From NCBI GenBank assembly GCA_964383365.1, contig CAYLHF010000021.1, positions 1-46,323 on the forward strand: a stretch of DNA of 46,323 bases, in the 5' to 3' direction. Of the stretch, positions 33,531-42,967 are shown piece after piece. This DNA is from CAYLHF01 sp964383365. Its GTDB lineage: Bacteria > Bacteroidota > Rhodothermia > Rhodothermales > UBA10348. Numbering within the stretch: position 1 is the stretch's first letter; the number at the start of each line of letters is the position of its first letter. The translations under genes and the position numbers were made by a program. Below the pieces are notes generated by a model that was given only the letters and a program-made list of their open reading frames with translations, made no database searches and was not told where the DNA came from.

Positions 33531-35000
33531 ATGAGCGACCAGGATATTGACAAGTGGCGGGAGATGTTGGGCATAAGCCGACGGGAGACGGGCGACGAAA
33601 CTGAGCCTTTCTCTTCCCGATCGGTAGTAAAGACAAACGCATCTCTTTCGGCAGATACTGACGCTTCGGAGGACGAACTGAAAACGGCTGGCGGTGGCCT
33701 GCCGTCGGATTTCATTCTTACGGATGAATTCCGCTACGCCTTCGATGCACTGGAGAACGGACCCGATATCATTTTTGTAACCGGGCGTGCCGGGACAGGA
33801 AAATCCACCCTCCTCCGCTTCTTCCGCCTGAATACGTCGCGGCAGGTCGCCGTCGTTGCGCCTACGGGCGTCGCAGCTCTTAATGTCTCCGGGCAGACCA
33901 TCCACTCATTTTTTCGATTTCCAGCCCGTCCGCTAGCTTCTGCAGATATAAAAGTAGCACGAGATCGACGACTCTACCAGTCAATAGATATTCTCGTGAT
34001 CGACGAAATATCAATGGTACGAGCCGATATGCTCGACGGCATCGATCGGTTCATGCGGCTCAACGGTAGGAGTAAAAATAAACCGTTCGGCGGCACGCGT
34101 GTCATCATGTTTGGCGATCCATATCAACTTCCCCCGGTGATTGCGAGTCAGGAGGAACGGGGCTTTCTGCGTGAGAATTATGATTCACCCTATTTTTTCA
34201 GCGCCAATGTGTTCGCTGATACAAGGCTCGAAACCGTCAAATTGACTGAAAACTTTCGACAGAAAGAAATCGAGTTCATGAAATTGCTCGATCAAATACG
34301 GACCAAAAACAACCCATTTGAAGTCGTCTCCACCCTGAACGAACGGTGTCTACTACCCGAATACGATGATTCTCCTGATGGATCTGTCGTCCTGACATCT
34401 ACAAACAAGCGAGCCGATCTCATCAATAACGCCAAACTTCACGAATTGGAGGATGAGGAGTATACGTTTGGCGCATCGGCTACGGGTGAGTTTCTGGCCG
34501 GGTCGAAAAAGCGGCACCCCGCGCCAGAGTCCCTCTGTCTCCGAAAAGGTGCGCATGTAATGTTCGTGCGCAATTCTCCCGACCACGAGTTTGTGAACGG
34601 AACAATGGGTGTGATTACGGACGTGTCCAAAAAACATATCGAAGTATTGGTTCACAGCGCCGATGGTGATTTCAAGACCGAAGTCGAGCAGGCAACCTGG
34701 GAGTCATTCAACTACACATACGATTCCGAAAAAGAGAGTATCAAAGCCGATGTGGTGGGCACCTACACCCAATACCCGCTCATACTCGCGTGGGCAACGA
34801 CCATCCACAAGAGCCAGGGTAAAACATTTGATCGAGTCACCCTCGATATGACCCATCGAGCTTTCGCGCATGGACAGGTTTATGTCGCGCTCAGCAGGTG
34901 CAGGACACTCGCAGGATTATCCTTGCGTGTTCCGCTCAAAACAAGAGATATTATTGTTGCGTCTGCTGTAGTTGCGTTTTTAGGAGACACCGTTTTTTAA
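33531..35000 (+). CDS. PIF1-like superfamily 1B DNA helicase
   Basis: 489 residues from the ATG at 33531 (MSDQDIDKWREMLG). The frame is open to 33450, but those residues are not helicase-like. SF1B motifs in order: Walker A VTGRAGTGKSTLLRFF (motif I), APTGVAALNVSGQTIHSFF (Ia), ILVIDEISMVRADMLDGID (II), VIMFGDPYQLPPV (III), LTENFRQKEIEFMKLLDQIR (IV), TTIHKSQGKTFDRVTLDM (V) and QVYVALSRCRTLAGLSL (VI). An OB-like insert (GAHVMFVRNSPDHEFVNGTM) separates IV and V. Bacterial PIF1 enzymes unwind DNA 5'-3', including G-quadruplexes and R-loops. The N-terminal 65 residues are polar and variable. The gene diverges from the abiE operon. Confidence 0.93.
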   Translation: MSDQDIDKWREMLGISRRETGDETEPFSSRSVVKTNASLSADTDASEDELKTAGGGLPSDFILTDEFRYAFDALENGPDIIFVTGRAGTGKSTLLRFFRLNTSRQVAVVAPTGVAALNVSGQTIHSFFRFPARPLASADIKVARDRRLYQSIDILVIDEISMVRADMLDGIDRFMRLNGRSKNKPFGGTRVIMFGDPYQLPPVIASQEERGFLRENYDSPYFFSANVFADTRLETVKLTENFRQKEIEFMKLLDQIRTKNNPFEVVSTLNERCLLPEYDDSPDGSVVLTSTNKRADLINNAKLHELEDEEYTFGASATGEFLAGSKKRHPAPESLCLRKGAHVMFVRNSPDHEFVNGTMGVITDVSKKHIEVLVHSADGDFKTEVEQATWESFNYTYDSEKESIKADVVGTYTQYPLILAWATTIHKSQGKTFDRVTLDMTHRAFAHGQVYVALSRCRTLAGLSLRVPLKTRDIIVASAVVAFLGDTVF

Positions 35001-35018
35001 CGTCACACCGCCGAAACC

Positions 35019-35831
35019 ATGAAATTACGACTTCTTTTGATCGCGCTCGGTCTGTCCGGGTGTGTGGCCTATCAGTCTCCAGACTCTGCCGGCCCCACGA
35101 GTTGGCCTGATGGAAAAATAGTCGATCTCTCCTATGCCTACAACGACCAGACGGTGTATTGGCCGACGGCTGCCGGATTCGTCAAGACGACTGACTTTGA
35201 GGGCATGACGGACAAGGGGTACTACTATAGCGCATATTCTTTCAGTTCGGCCGAGCATGGGGGAACGCATCTCGATGCCCCGGTCCATTTTGCCGAGGGA
35301 AAGTGGTCCAACGAACAGATTCCCCTGTCGAATCTGATGGGAGATGCCATCGTCGTCGATGTAACCGAAAACGCGTCTGCCGATCGAGATTATCTGGTAG
35401 GTACGAGCGATTTTGAGGCCTGGGAGGCTACACACGGAAGGATTCCGGATGGTTCAATCGTCCTGATAAGAACAGGGTTCGGGGCATACTGGCCGGATCG
35501 TTCGAAATATATGGGCACGGCGGAACGAGGCGCGGATGCCGTCGCAGACTTGCATTTTCCCGGGTTGGATCCGAAGGCTGCTGATTGGCTGATCGCCGAG
35601 CGTTCCATCCACGCCATCGGACTCGACACGCCCAGCATAGACCGTGGTCAGTCCACATACTTCGAATCGCACCAGAAACTGTTCGCCGCCAACATCCCGG
35701 CGTTTGAAAACGTGGCCAATCTGGATCAACTTCCTGAATGGGGCTTCTCGGTGATCGCTCTACCCATGAAGATAGACGGAGGAAGTGGTGGGCCCCTTCG
35801 AATCGTTGCGATCGTCCCGGCAGCCGAATAG
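35019..35831 (+). CDS. Cyclase / kynurenine-formamidase-like hydrolase, probable lipoprotein
   Basis: 270 residues. The N-terminus MKLRLLLIALGLSGC ends in a lipobox (LSGC), predicting lipid attachment after cleavage. The mature part has the PF04199-type metal motif HGGTHLDAPVHF near residue 86 and a second conserved segment HAIGLDTPSIDRGQS around 200. The family includes KynB (N-formylkynurenine hydrolysis) and isatin hydrolase. Export to the envelope is not typical of KynB, so a different substrate is likely. It starts 18 bp after the helicase gene, on the same strand, but functional linkage is unclear. Confidence 0.88.
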   Translation: MKLRLLLIALGLSGCVAYQSPDSAGPTSWPDGKIVDLSYAYNDQTVYWPTAAGFVKTTDFEGMTDKGYYYSAYSFSSAEHGGTHLDAPVHFAEGKWSNEQIPLSNLMGDAIVVDVTENASADRDYLVGTSDFEAWEATHGRIPDGSIVLIRTGFGAYWPDRSKYMGTAERGADAVADLHFPGLDPKAADWLIAERSIHAIGLDTPSIDRGQSTYFESHQKLFAANIPAFENVANLDQLPEWGFSVIALPMKIDGGSGGPLRIVAIVPAAE

Positions 35832-35873
35832 TACGTGCTCGTGCCGATGCGGTGTCGGCTTCGCGAGGGTTCA

Positions 35874-36749
35874 TCAATTCAGAGAGACACGCCGTATGAA
35901 CTTGCGGACGGCAAAGGACGATGCGATCCATCCGAGGAAAATTCCGATGATCAATTCAGCACTCCCGAACAGAGCTCCCTGCCAGGTGGAGACCATCGAC
36001 ATCTGCGGGACGAATCGCTGAATAACGGAATACAGAAGAGCCAGAACGAGCGTCGAGATGACGCCGGCCAGGAGTCCCTGGAGGATACCTTCGACCAGAA
36101 ACGGTCTTTTTACGAAGCCGTCGGTCGCACCGACCAGTTTCATGGTTCGGATCATCAGACGCCGGGCATAGATAGAGAGTCGGATGGTATTCGCGACGAG
36201 GAATGCAGATGCCAGCACGACCAGGAGTCCGATCACGAGGCCAAGAGTGGTAATCAGACGTAGATTCCGCTGTACTTTGAGAAGCAACGGCTGATTAAAA
36301 ACGACTTCGTCAACGCGATTCCAGCCTTTGAATTCGGTAACCAGTCGATCCAGACTGTCCGCATTCGCGTAGTCTGGTTGTACCTGCACCTTGATGGATG
36401 CCGGAAGAAACTGCTCGTCGAAAAACACATCGGCGTTTTCTCCGAATTCCGTCCGAAAAATCTCTTCGGCCTCCGCACGGGAGATATACTTCGCGTCTTC
36501 GACACCGGGCATCGTCAGCGCGCGAACATGAATGGCTTTCGCGACCGCTTCATCGGTGTCTTCAAGAAAAAGCTCCAACTCGCCGACATGCTGCCGGAGC
36601 CAGTCCGTCACACTCACGGCCTGATAGGATATAATTCCAAAAAGTCCGATCAGCACGAGGGCGACGGCCATTGCGCTCGTAGACGCTACCGCTGAAAAGC
36701 GAGCCCGCTTGAATCCTGCCAGTCCTTCCCTGATGCTGTACGAAATCAT
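35874..36749 (-). CDS. ftsX: Cell division protein FtsX (ABC-type permease-like)
   Basis: 291 residues from the ATG at 36749 (MISYSIREGLAGFKRARFSA). Topology fits FtsX: one membrane helix at about 22-44 (AMAVALVLIGLFGIISYQAV), a periplasmic domain with GVEDAKYISRAEAEEIFRTE, then three helices (LITTLGLVIGLLVVLASAFL, GILQGLLAGVISTLVLALLY, FGSAELIIGIFLGWIASSFA). The loop RRLMIRTMKLVGATDGFVKR is the conserved cytoplasmic motif between helices. FtsX works with the ATPase FtsE to control peptidoglycan hydrolases at division; ftsE is not adjacent, as is usual in Bacteroidota. It lies 49 bp downstream of the M14 peptidase gene. Confidence 0.93.
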   Translation of the reverse strand: MISYSIREGLAGFKRARFSAVASTSAMAVALVLIGLFGIISYQAVSVTDWLRQHVGELELFLEDTDEAVAKAIHVRALTMPGVEDAKYISRAEAEEIFRTEFGENADVFFDEQFLPASIKVQVQPDYANADSLDRLVTEFKGWNRVDEVVFNQPLLLKVQRNLRLITTLGLVIGLLVVLASAFLVANTIRLSIYARRLMIRTMKLVGATDGFVKRPFLVEGILQGLLAGVISTLVLALLYSVIQRFVPQMSMVSTWQGALFGSAELIIGIFLGWIASSFAVRKFIRRVSLN

Positions 36750-36798
36750 GCCCCCGGGTACGCTCACCCTGTGGAAACGGATCCACATACACCGAAAC

Positions 36799-39519
36799 TC
36801 ACATTCCCGGCAGCAACATGACGGCGTTCTGGACCATTCGGGAAGCTCCGACCCAGAACATGCGATACTGCATATTGTCCATCAGAAACACGATACGGCC
36901 ACGACCCATTGTCTTGACCCCGGCGAATGTTTTCCCGGCCAGCTTGCGTCTGTTTTTCTCAGACGCATAGCCGGATGCCAGGATAGTGGCTGGATTCGGA
37001 TCGTAATATCCCACGGTCTGAAAGTTTTCCGACGGCTCGAGGGCATTCGTACTGAATTTCAGTGCATACATCTCATTCTTGACGCCAAATGCGAGTGGAT
37101 TCGATACGTCGACTATTCCCCTCAGGGCTGATCCCGGGATGGATTTCAGTCCGGACGAATCGGAACGCGCTTCGTAGGTCGTATAAGCCGCTGTATCTGT
37201 GCGAACGATCGGATTTTTTTTCTTTGTGGCGCCCGTCTTTCCATTTCCTGACGAGTTCCCATCCCGCGACTCGGCGGTCTCCACTTCGTCTCCGTCCTTT
37301 TTACTCCCCGCCAGACGTACGTCCGTCATACCGGAGTTATTCTTGGTGGCGAACGTGGCGGCCGACTCGGTGGCAACGAGTGTCCCACCGGCCCTTATCC
37401 AACGCTTGAGCCTCGCTACATTTGAGCTGTCAAAGACACTCGTGAGTCGGCCGCCAGGAAGGATCAAAACCTTGTATGCTGACAGATCCACCGTTGGAAG
37501 GCGTCGGGCCCGGATACGATCGATCCCAAAACCGGTCCACTGATCGAAGAGAAACCAGAGTTGACCCGCGGTATACGAAGAAACAGGATCACCTACGAGG
37601 AGCGCCGTACGCGGCCTCGTCACGGGGCGGCTGTTTCCCGAAGCCAGGTCAATTCCGTCATCGACCCGCCCACTGTCGAACCCGACAATTCGGACCCGTG
37701 CCTCGGCCGCGACCATTTTCATATCCACCGGTAGACGGGATTCCCGTTCCAGATTTCTACCTACAAGAACGACAAGAGAACCCCGCGAAAATGTCTTATC
37801 CCCGACCGTGATCGTCTTTCGAGCCGATCGAACCCGGTACCCCGCATCCCACAGGAGGGATAACGCACGAGGCGCATTCCGCTGTGCCCAGTCAACGACG
37901 AATGCATAGTGTGCACCCGCATTCTCGACGCCTGAATCGTAGGTCGGTGCCGACAACACGGCCTCGGTCGGATCAGAAAACGACGCCTCTGTCCATGCCG
38001 CATCCAGATTATAGGCGAGCGGAATGGACCATGTCGCCATATCATACATGACAGAATCCTCGATCTCCATCTGCCGCTGCATGAGGGTATTGATCAGGAT
38101 GTGTCGGGCCTGATCCGTCCGGATCACGAACGTTCCGGGTGCAAAACGACGCTGGACGGCCTTGCCATCCCGGTAGGAATGGGCATCTCGTATCGTCGAT
38201 GCCCCGAGAGTCCGTTCGATCTTCACTCCATGTTTCAGAAGAATATCCACCACGCCATACGTATATCCATATCCACCGTCATCGGGGAGCAGATACGCCT
38301 TCGTCGGGTTATCATTTGTGGAAGGGCTGAAGAAGGCCCTCGAGTACGAAATCAGTTTCGCCCGATTCTCGACAGACGTTCGAACGACAGCCATCGAGGT
38401 CAAAAAATGATCAAATATGCGCTGTTTCAACGTCAGAACGTAGCCATCGTTGGTTTTCACCGCTCGTCCGCCTCGACTGTGCCCCCCTTGCTCCGACAAC
38501 ATCCCGATCGCACCCATGATACTCGGATACGAAGACCCATAACCAGGGTAGAAGAAATCGAAGGATTCCCGCGTGAAGTAATTGATCTGGTTTGAATCAA
38601 ATGCCGCCGCGTTGGCACGACCGAATGTCTCTGCCCAATCGTCGTATGCCGCCGGTAGATTTAAATTCCTGGGCGGCTGTCCCGGCATAGTGAAATAGTT
38701 GTTGTTGAACCCTTGTTCGTGGTAATCCATATGGACTTCGGGCATCCATCGCTGATAGACATCGATTCGACCCCGAGATTCCGGGTGCACTAGCCATACC
38801 CAGTCCCTGTTCAGGTCAAACCAGTAGTGATTTGTGCGCCCCTGGGGCCACGGTTCGTCGTGCTCGTAGTCCTCCGCGTGGGCATTTAACACGGTGCTCC
38901 TGGCCGACCGATACCAGTTGACATATCGATCCCGGCCATCGGGATTAACCGCTGGATCGATTATCACCACCGCTTGATCAAGCAAGTTCGCGGTTTCCTC
39001 GTCCTTCGCAGCAGCCAGGCGGTAGGCAACCTGCATGGCAGCTTCCGAACTCGATGGCTCGTTTCCATGAACGTTGTAACTGAGCCAGGTTACCACTGGT
39101 TGCTCGGCCATCAACGCCTCTGCTTCGGAAGGCGATGTGTCCGGTGATATCGCCCGCAAGTTGCCACTCCGGATGGCTTCGATTCTGGCCTGATTCTCCT
39201 GCGACGTGATAACCAGGTAATGCAACGGCTTGTCCTCATAGGTCCGTGCATACTCTGTCGAAGTCACACGATCCGAGGCATCATCGAGGGCTGCGAAATA
39301 CCTGACGAGATCAGCATAAATGGTCAATCGCTCTCCCGGTTCATATCCCAGGAAAGAAGCCGGAGTAGGAACGGTCGGGTCCATCTCGACATCGGAATTC
39401 ATGTCGAATCGACCTCCCTGATCCTGGGCCATGGCTGACGGCCCGATGGATATCACTCCCAGGACAGCAACGAAAAAGAGGAGCGAACGAGGAGGAGACA
39501 TTGCTGTATTCATTTGCAT
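36799..39519 (-). CDS. Secreted M14 family zinc carboxypeptidase
   Basis: 906 residues. A signal peptide (SLLFFVAVLGVISIGPSAMA) precedes cleavage at A-Q-D-Q; starts at 39519 or 39501 both work. The zinc ligands fit the M14 pattern: YNVHGNEPSSSE (H-x2-E) near residue 150 and a later histidine in MPEVHMDYHEQGFNN, with NPDGRDR between. IGMLSEQGGHSRGG may supply the catalytic glutamate. Beyond about 600 a second domain (TALLVGDPVSSYTAGQLWFL, VLILPGGRLTSVF) resembles a class I glutamine-amidotransferase-like fold, commonly found behind M14 domains in Bacteroidota. There is no T9SS tail, so it is probably periplasmic. The gene is 25 bp after the T9SS protease gene. Confidence 0.9.
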   Translation of the reverse strand: MQMNTAMSPPRSLLFFVAVLGVISIGPSAMAQDQGGRFDMNSDVEMDPTVPTPASFLGYEPGERLTIYADLVRYFAALDDASDRVTSTEYARTYEDKPLHYLVITSQENQARIEAIRSGNLRAISPDTSPSEAEALMAEQPVVTWLSYNVHGNEPSSSEAAMQVAYRLAAAKDEETANLLDQAVVIIDPAVNPDGRDRYVNWYRSARSTVLNAHAEDYEHDEPWPQGRTNHYWFDLNRDWVWLVHPESRGRIDVYQRWMPEVHMDYHEQGFNNNYFTMPGQPPRNLNLPAAYDDWAETFGRANAAAFDSNQINYFTRESFDFFYPGYGSSYPSIMGAIGMLSEQGGHSRGGRAVKTNDGYVLTLKQRIFDHFLTSMAVVRTSVENRAKLISYSRAFFSPSTNDNPTKAYLLPDDGGYGYTYGVVDILLKHGVKIERTLGASTIRDAHSYRDGKAVQRRFAPGTFVIRTDQARHILINTLMQRQMEIEDSVMYDMATWSIPLAYNLDAAWTEASFSDPTEAVLSAPTYDSGVENAGAHYAFVVDWAQRNAPRALSLLWDAGYRVRSARKTITVGDKTFSRGSLVVLVGRNLERESRLPVDMKMVAAEARVRIVGFDSGRVDDGIDLASGNSRPVTRPRTALLVGDPVSSYTAGQLWFLFDQWTGFGIDRIRARRLPTVDLSAYKVLILPGGRLTSVFDSSNVARLKRWIRAGGTLVATESAATFATKNNSGMTDVRLAGSKKDGDEVETAESRDGNSSGNGKTGATKKKNPIVRTDTAAYTTYEARSDSSGLKSIPGSALRGIVDVSNPLAFGVKNEMYALKFSTNALEPSENFQTVGYYDPNPATILASGYASEKNRRKLAGKTFAGVKTMGRGRIVFLMDNMQYRMFWVGASRMVQNAVMLLPGM

Positions 39520-39544
39520 GGGCGTGGGTTGCGTTGACTAGGTG

Positions 39545-41173
39545 TCACTGAAAGGGGTGAGATACGATCAATATCTGGGACATGGTCTGCGCTCCCGAGA
39601 GCAATCGGACGAGATAGAGTCCTTCTGCCAAGCCGGACACGTCCAGCTCGAACCGTCCGGTGCCTGCTTTCGAAACGTGACCGATGACCGATCGCCCCAA
39701 AATATCATAAACGAATACGCGGTCGGAAGAACGACTCGTTGTGGAAAACTCTATCGCCACCCTGCCGATCGCCGGATTGGGATAGAGATCGAATGTCTCG
39801 TAAGAACGCCGATCTGATCGGGGTTCGGTAGCAACTGAGGTAACCGAAGGATGAATACCCCGTTCGCCGAACAGGTCATCAATCCAGGTAGCGTGTCGTC
39901 CACCGAAAAGCGACCGATCCGCCTCCAGGAGATCGGATAATGCTCCCGAAACCGTCTCATCGAGGGAATGATGTCGAATGGCTTCGAGTGCCAGTCGGTC
40001 CGTGACATCGGACCCGACGGCCAATCGCAAATCCCAGAGAGCTGCAGACCAGATCATCCCCCAGACATACTGATGGGCGAAATTGTTGTATGACGTCTTA
40101 CACTTTCCGTCTCCCTCGTGAAACCTCGTGCAGAGTCCATATCGCAGGGATTCCGAGGGTGCTCCGTTCTCCCAGTTCCACTCCTGTGCATCCAGAAGCA
40201 GGGTCCGGAATTCTTTGTCGTCTGGAGGTCCCAGACAATGCTTTCTATCGGGACAGGTTACTACCCACTCTCCGATCCTGGGATCGCCCGTGAAGGATGC
40301 CGTAAAATAATCGGCGTATCCTTCGTTCAGTGCCCGCGTCTCTTCCGGGGTATTTCTTTCGACCACAAATCCGAGGTCGTTGGTGACCAGATGGGTGTAT
40401 TCATGGTAGATGATGTCGTCAGCGAGGGCCGAGTTCTTCATGAAGATGTCTCCGACACCGAGTTTCAAGACCTTCTCCCTCGGATTAGCGAATCCGCCAT
40501 CACCGTTGATGTGGGTTGAAACAATTGCCTGAAACGGAGGGTCAATCCCGAGCCGATCCCTCCAGAATTCCCTGGCGTACCGGTCGATGTGGAAGTACAC
40601 GTTTACGGCATCAAATCGGGAGCAATCCTCGATTCTAAGGATACAATCCTGATTCTGTTGCAGATTCGGGTCGAACCGGAAATCGGCTCGTCCCGCCATT
40701 CCTCGCGCGGCGAAGCCTCCCTTGTCCAGCCGTTCGCTGTGAACACGAGCGTAGCGACCATCGAGTTTGGTACCATCGCCAAAGAGACGCTCCAATGACA
40801 GATCCGTCGTCGATCCGTCTCCTGGATCCTTGAGGTATACCCGGCCAGGAACGCTGGTGTACGTTTCTGCAGATCTCGGTTCTGAATTCCCGGGGAGGGG
40901 GATGTGCCATTCTTGACTACGAAAAACCGTCCCGTGGCCGCGATGAAACTGCTGAAGTTCGAGATCCTCCAGATACAAAATTTCGATGGGACAGACGCTA
41001 CCCTGCGGTGGAAAACGGTCAATCGACTCGGCCCGGACGGAAAAAAGAGGATCAACAGCCAGGCCCGGAGACGCGGTTTTTTCGTGTTGACCAGATGCCG
41101 GGGAAGAGGTGACCATGAGAAGCATCGCGCCGACACACCAGTCTAGCGAACTATGTCCTGCCCGTACCGACAT
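39545..41173 (-). CDS. Secreted HEXXH metalloprotease (fungalysin/M36-like) with T9SS sorting tail
   Basis: 542 residues. The N-terminal 28 residues form a signal sequence (AMLLMVTSSPASG). The zinc site is DDIIYHEYTHLVTNDLGF (HEYTH) with the third ligand in ALNEGYADYFTASFTGD about 20 residues later, the gluzincin layout of M36/M4-type peptidases. The insert has paired cysteines (CPDRKHC, CTRFHEGDGKC). The last 80 residues are a type IX secretion tail (FDLYPNPAIGRVAIEF, VFVYDILGRSVIGHV, GLYLVRLLSG), so the enzyme should be exported through the outer membrane. It follows the asparaginase gene by 12 bp in the hut array. Confidence 0.88.
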   Translation of the reverse strand: MSVRAGHSSLDWCVGAMLLMVTSSPASGQHEKTASPGLAVDPLFSVRAESIDRFPPQGSVCPIEILYLEDLELQQFHRGHGTVFRSQEWHIPLPGNSEPRSAETYTSVPGRVYLKDPGDGSTTDLSLERLFGDGTKLDGRYARVHSERLDKGGFAARGMAGRADFRFDPNLQQNQDCILRIEDCSRFDAVNVYFHIDRYAREFWRDRLGIDPPFQAIVSTHINGDGGFANPREKVLKLGVGDIFMKNSALADDIIYHEYTHLVTNDLGFVVERNTPEETRALNEGYADYFTASFTGDPRIGEWVVTCPDRKHCLGPPDDKEFRTLLLDAQEWNWENGAPSESLRYGLCTRFHEGDGKCKTSYNNFAHQYVWGMIWSAALWDLRLAVGSDVTDRLALEAIRHHSLDETVSGALSDLLEADRSLFGGRHATWIDDLFGERGIHPSVTSVATEPRSDRRSYETFDLYPNPAIGRVAIEFSTTSRSSDRVFVYDILGRSVIGHVSKAGTGRFELDVSGLAEGLYLVRLLSGAQTMSQILIVSHPFQ

Positions 41174-41185
41174 GCCTGAAACCGA

Positions 41186-41668
41186 TCAAATCATCTCAAA
41201 ACGGTTTGCCGCCCGATTCTTCCTTACTTCGTCCGAGCGAAAAACGCGACCATTCATGGCAACATACGCACCAGGTGGGAGCGCCTGCAAGGCACCCAGA
41301 GCGAACCCGATGTTGAACTCTGCATCCGATTCCTTAAAACGGGCCGGTGAGAGAGACCCGACCAAGACGATAACCTTGTTCTCGATCTTCTCAAGAAGAC
41401 GAGCCGTCTCTACCATCGTATCGGTTCCGTGGGTGATCAATACGCGATGGCACGACTCGTCTGCGACCCTGCCCGCAATATATTCTCTGTCCGCGTCGGT
41501 GATCTCGAGACTGTCTTTCTGAAACAACCCTTCTATCTCATACTCGATTTGAGCATGTACATTCGTCAGGATCCCTTCGATCTGAGGCTGCCCAACGGCA
41601 TACGCGCTCTTCGCATCGAAATAGATCTTGTCAATCGTGCCGCCGGTGGTAAATATTTTAACTTTCAT
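41186..41668 (-). CDS. Single-domain asparaginase family protein
   Basis: 160 residues from the ATG at 41668, 5 bp after the hutI stop. MKVKIFTTGGTIDK carries the first catalytic threonine, and VLITHGTDTMVETARLLE the second catalytic Thr-Asp pair; VIVLVGSLSPARF matches the conserved strand after it. Full asparaginases are about 330 residues. This ends after the N-terminal domain with a proper stop, and single-domain relatives of this size do occur, so it is probably not a broken gene. Hydrolysis of an amide such as asparagine or glutamine is a guess. In this operon a role on a histidine-breakdown product is possible but unproven. Confidence 0.8.
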   Translation of the reverse strand: MKVKIFTTGGTIDKIYFDAKSAYAVGQPQIEGILTNVHAQIEYEIEGLFQKDSLEITDADREYIAGRVADESCHRVLITHGTDTMVETARLLEKIENKVIVLVGSLSPARFKESDAEFNIGFALGALQALPPGAYVAMNGRVFRSDEVRKNRAANRFEMI

Positions 41669-41673
41669 CCCGA

Positions 41674-42966
41674 TCACACTGCTCGCATAAGGCCCGGTTC
41701 CGTGGCCCACATACATCTGCCCCCGATGAATGTCCGTCTGCACACGTTCGGCCTGAAATGATACATCCAGTCCGTGACGCTTTCTGCACCGAGAACCACG
41801 AAGTCAGCCATCATCCCGGGTTTCAGCGAGCCGACCTGGTCTTCGAGACCGAGTGCGCGCGACGCGTGCCGCGTCGCCCCCACCAATGCCTCATCGGGCG
41901 TGAGACCGTTCATGGTGCAGGAGAGCATCATGGCCAGTGGTAGATCGAAACTGGGGGCCGAGCCCGGATTAAAATCGGTCGCCACGGCGACGGAGACACC
42001 CGCGTCGACGAATGCCCGGGCCGTCATCGGTTTCTGCTTCAGATACAGGGTCGCCAACGGTAGACAGACCGCAGTAACGCCCGCTCCCGCCATGGCGGCT
42101 ATCCCTTCGCTGCCGGTATACTCCAGATGGTCGGCCGATATGGCTCCCACATCCGCTGCCAGGAGGGCGCCGCCCCCATCCTTGAGTTGATCGACGTGCA
42201 GTTTCGGCCGCATGCCGAACGGCGTTGCCGCTTCGAAAATAGTACGAGCCTCATCGGCAGAGAATGCCGTGTCTTCAACGAATACATCGCAGAAACTAGC
42301 AAGCCCTTCTTCGGCAATTAACGGGAGCATTTCCGTACAAATCAGATCGACATACCCCGCCCGGTCATTTTCCCACTCGGGAGGGACGACGTGGGCGCCG
42401 AGGAACGTAGAGACGAGGCGCTGGGCCGATCGTTTGGCCGCCTGTCGGTATACCCGGAGCAATTTTAATTCTGCCTCCGTGGAGAGTCCATACCCTGACT
42501 TACACTCAACGGTTGTTACCCCGAGTTGGAGCATTTCCTCGAGGTTTTTCTCGCAATGTGCCACCAATTGCGACTCGCTCGCCTCCCGGGTCTGCCGCAT
42601 CGTTCTCTTGATACCTCCACCGGAACGGGCAATATCGAGATAACTCTCACCCGCGAGTCGCCGGGCAAACTCGTCGGCACGCCAACCCCCGAAACCCAGA
42701 TGTGTGTGACAGTCGACGAGGCCTGGAATGACCGTTTTCCCGTGAGCCGACAACCGGGGCTGGGGCGCCGGTCCAGACTCCGAACCGACATTTTCCGTCA
42801 ACCCGACTGCTGCGTCCAGGTGGCCTGGAAGATCGACTTCTTTCCCGATCCATGTGATCCGCTCGCCGTCCCAGACGATTGCCGCATCGTCGATTCTTCC
42901 GGCCACACCGGAGCCGAAACCCGGCGCACACGTATACAGGGACCCGATGTCTGTGAGTAGTTGCAT
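41674..42966 (-). CDS. hutI: Imidazolonepropionase
   Basis: 430 residues. VIPGLVDCHTHLGFGGWRAD supplies the first zinc histidines, then EFARRLAGESYLDIARSGGG, VECKSGYGLSTEAELKLLR and later KLHVDQLKDGGGALLAADVG and SADHLEYTG. All are hallmarks of HutI in the amidohydrolase superfamily. It opens the ring of imidazolone-5-propionate to N-formimino-L-glutamate, the third step of histidine degradation. The start is 1 bp from the hutH stop and the stop 5 bp from the asparaginase start, so translation is probably coupled along the operon. Confidence 0.96.
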   Translation of the reverse strand: MQLLTDIGSLYTCAPGFGSGVAGRIDDAAIVWDGERITWIGKEVDLPGHLDAAVGLTENVGSESGPAPQPRLSAHGKTVIPGLVDCHTHLGFGGWRADEFARRLAGESYLDIARSGGGIKRTMRQTREASESQLVAHCEKNLEEMLQLGVTTVECKSGYGLSTEAELKLLRVYRQAAKRSAQRLVSTFLGAHVVPPEWENDRAGYVDLICTEMLPLIAEEGLASFCDVFVEDTAFSADEARTIFEAATPFGMRPKLHVDQLKDGGGALLAADVGAISADHLEYTGSEGIAAMAGAGVTAVCLPLATLYLKQKPMTARAFVDAGVSVAVATDFNPGSAPSFDLPLAMMLSCTMNGLTPDEALVGATRHASRALGLEDQVGSLKPGMMADFVVLGAESVTDWMYHFRPNVCRRTFIGGRCMWATEPGLMRAV

Positions 42967-42967
42967 C

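Noticed and set aside
41186..41668. Truncated pseudogene of a full-length asparaginase
   Set aside because: The frame ends at a normal stop with a 12-bp gap to the next gene, tight coupling to hutI, and single-domain relatives of this size are known.
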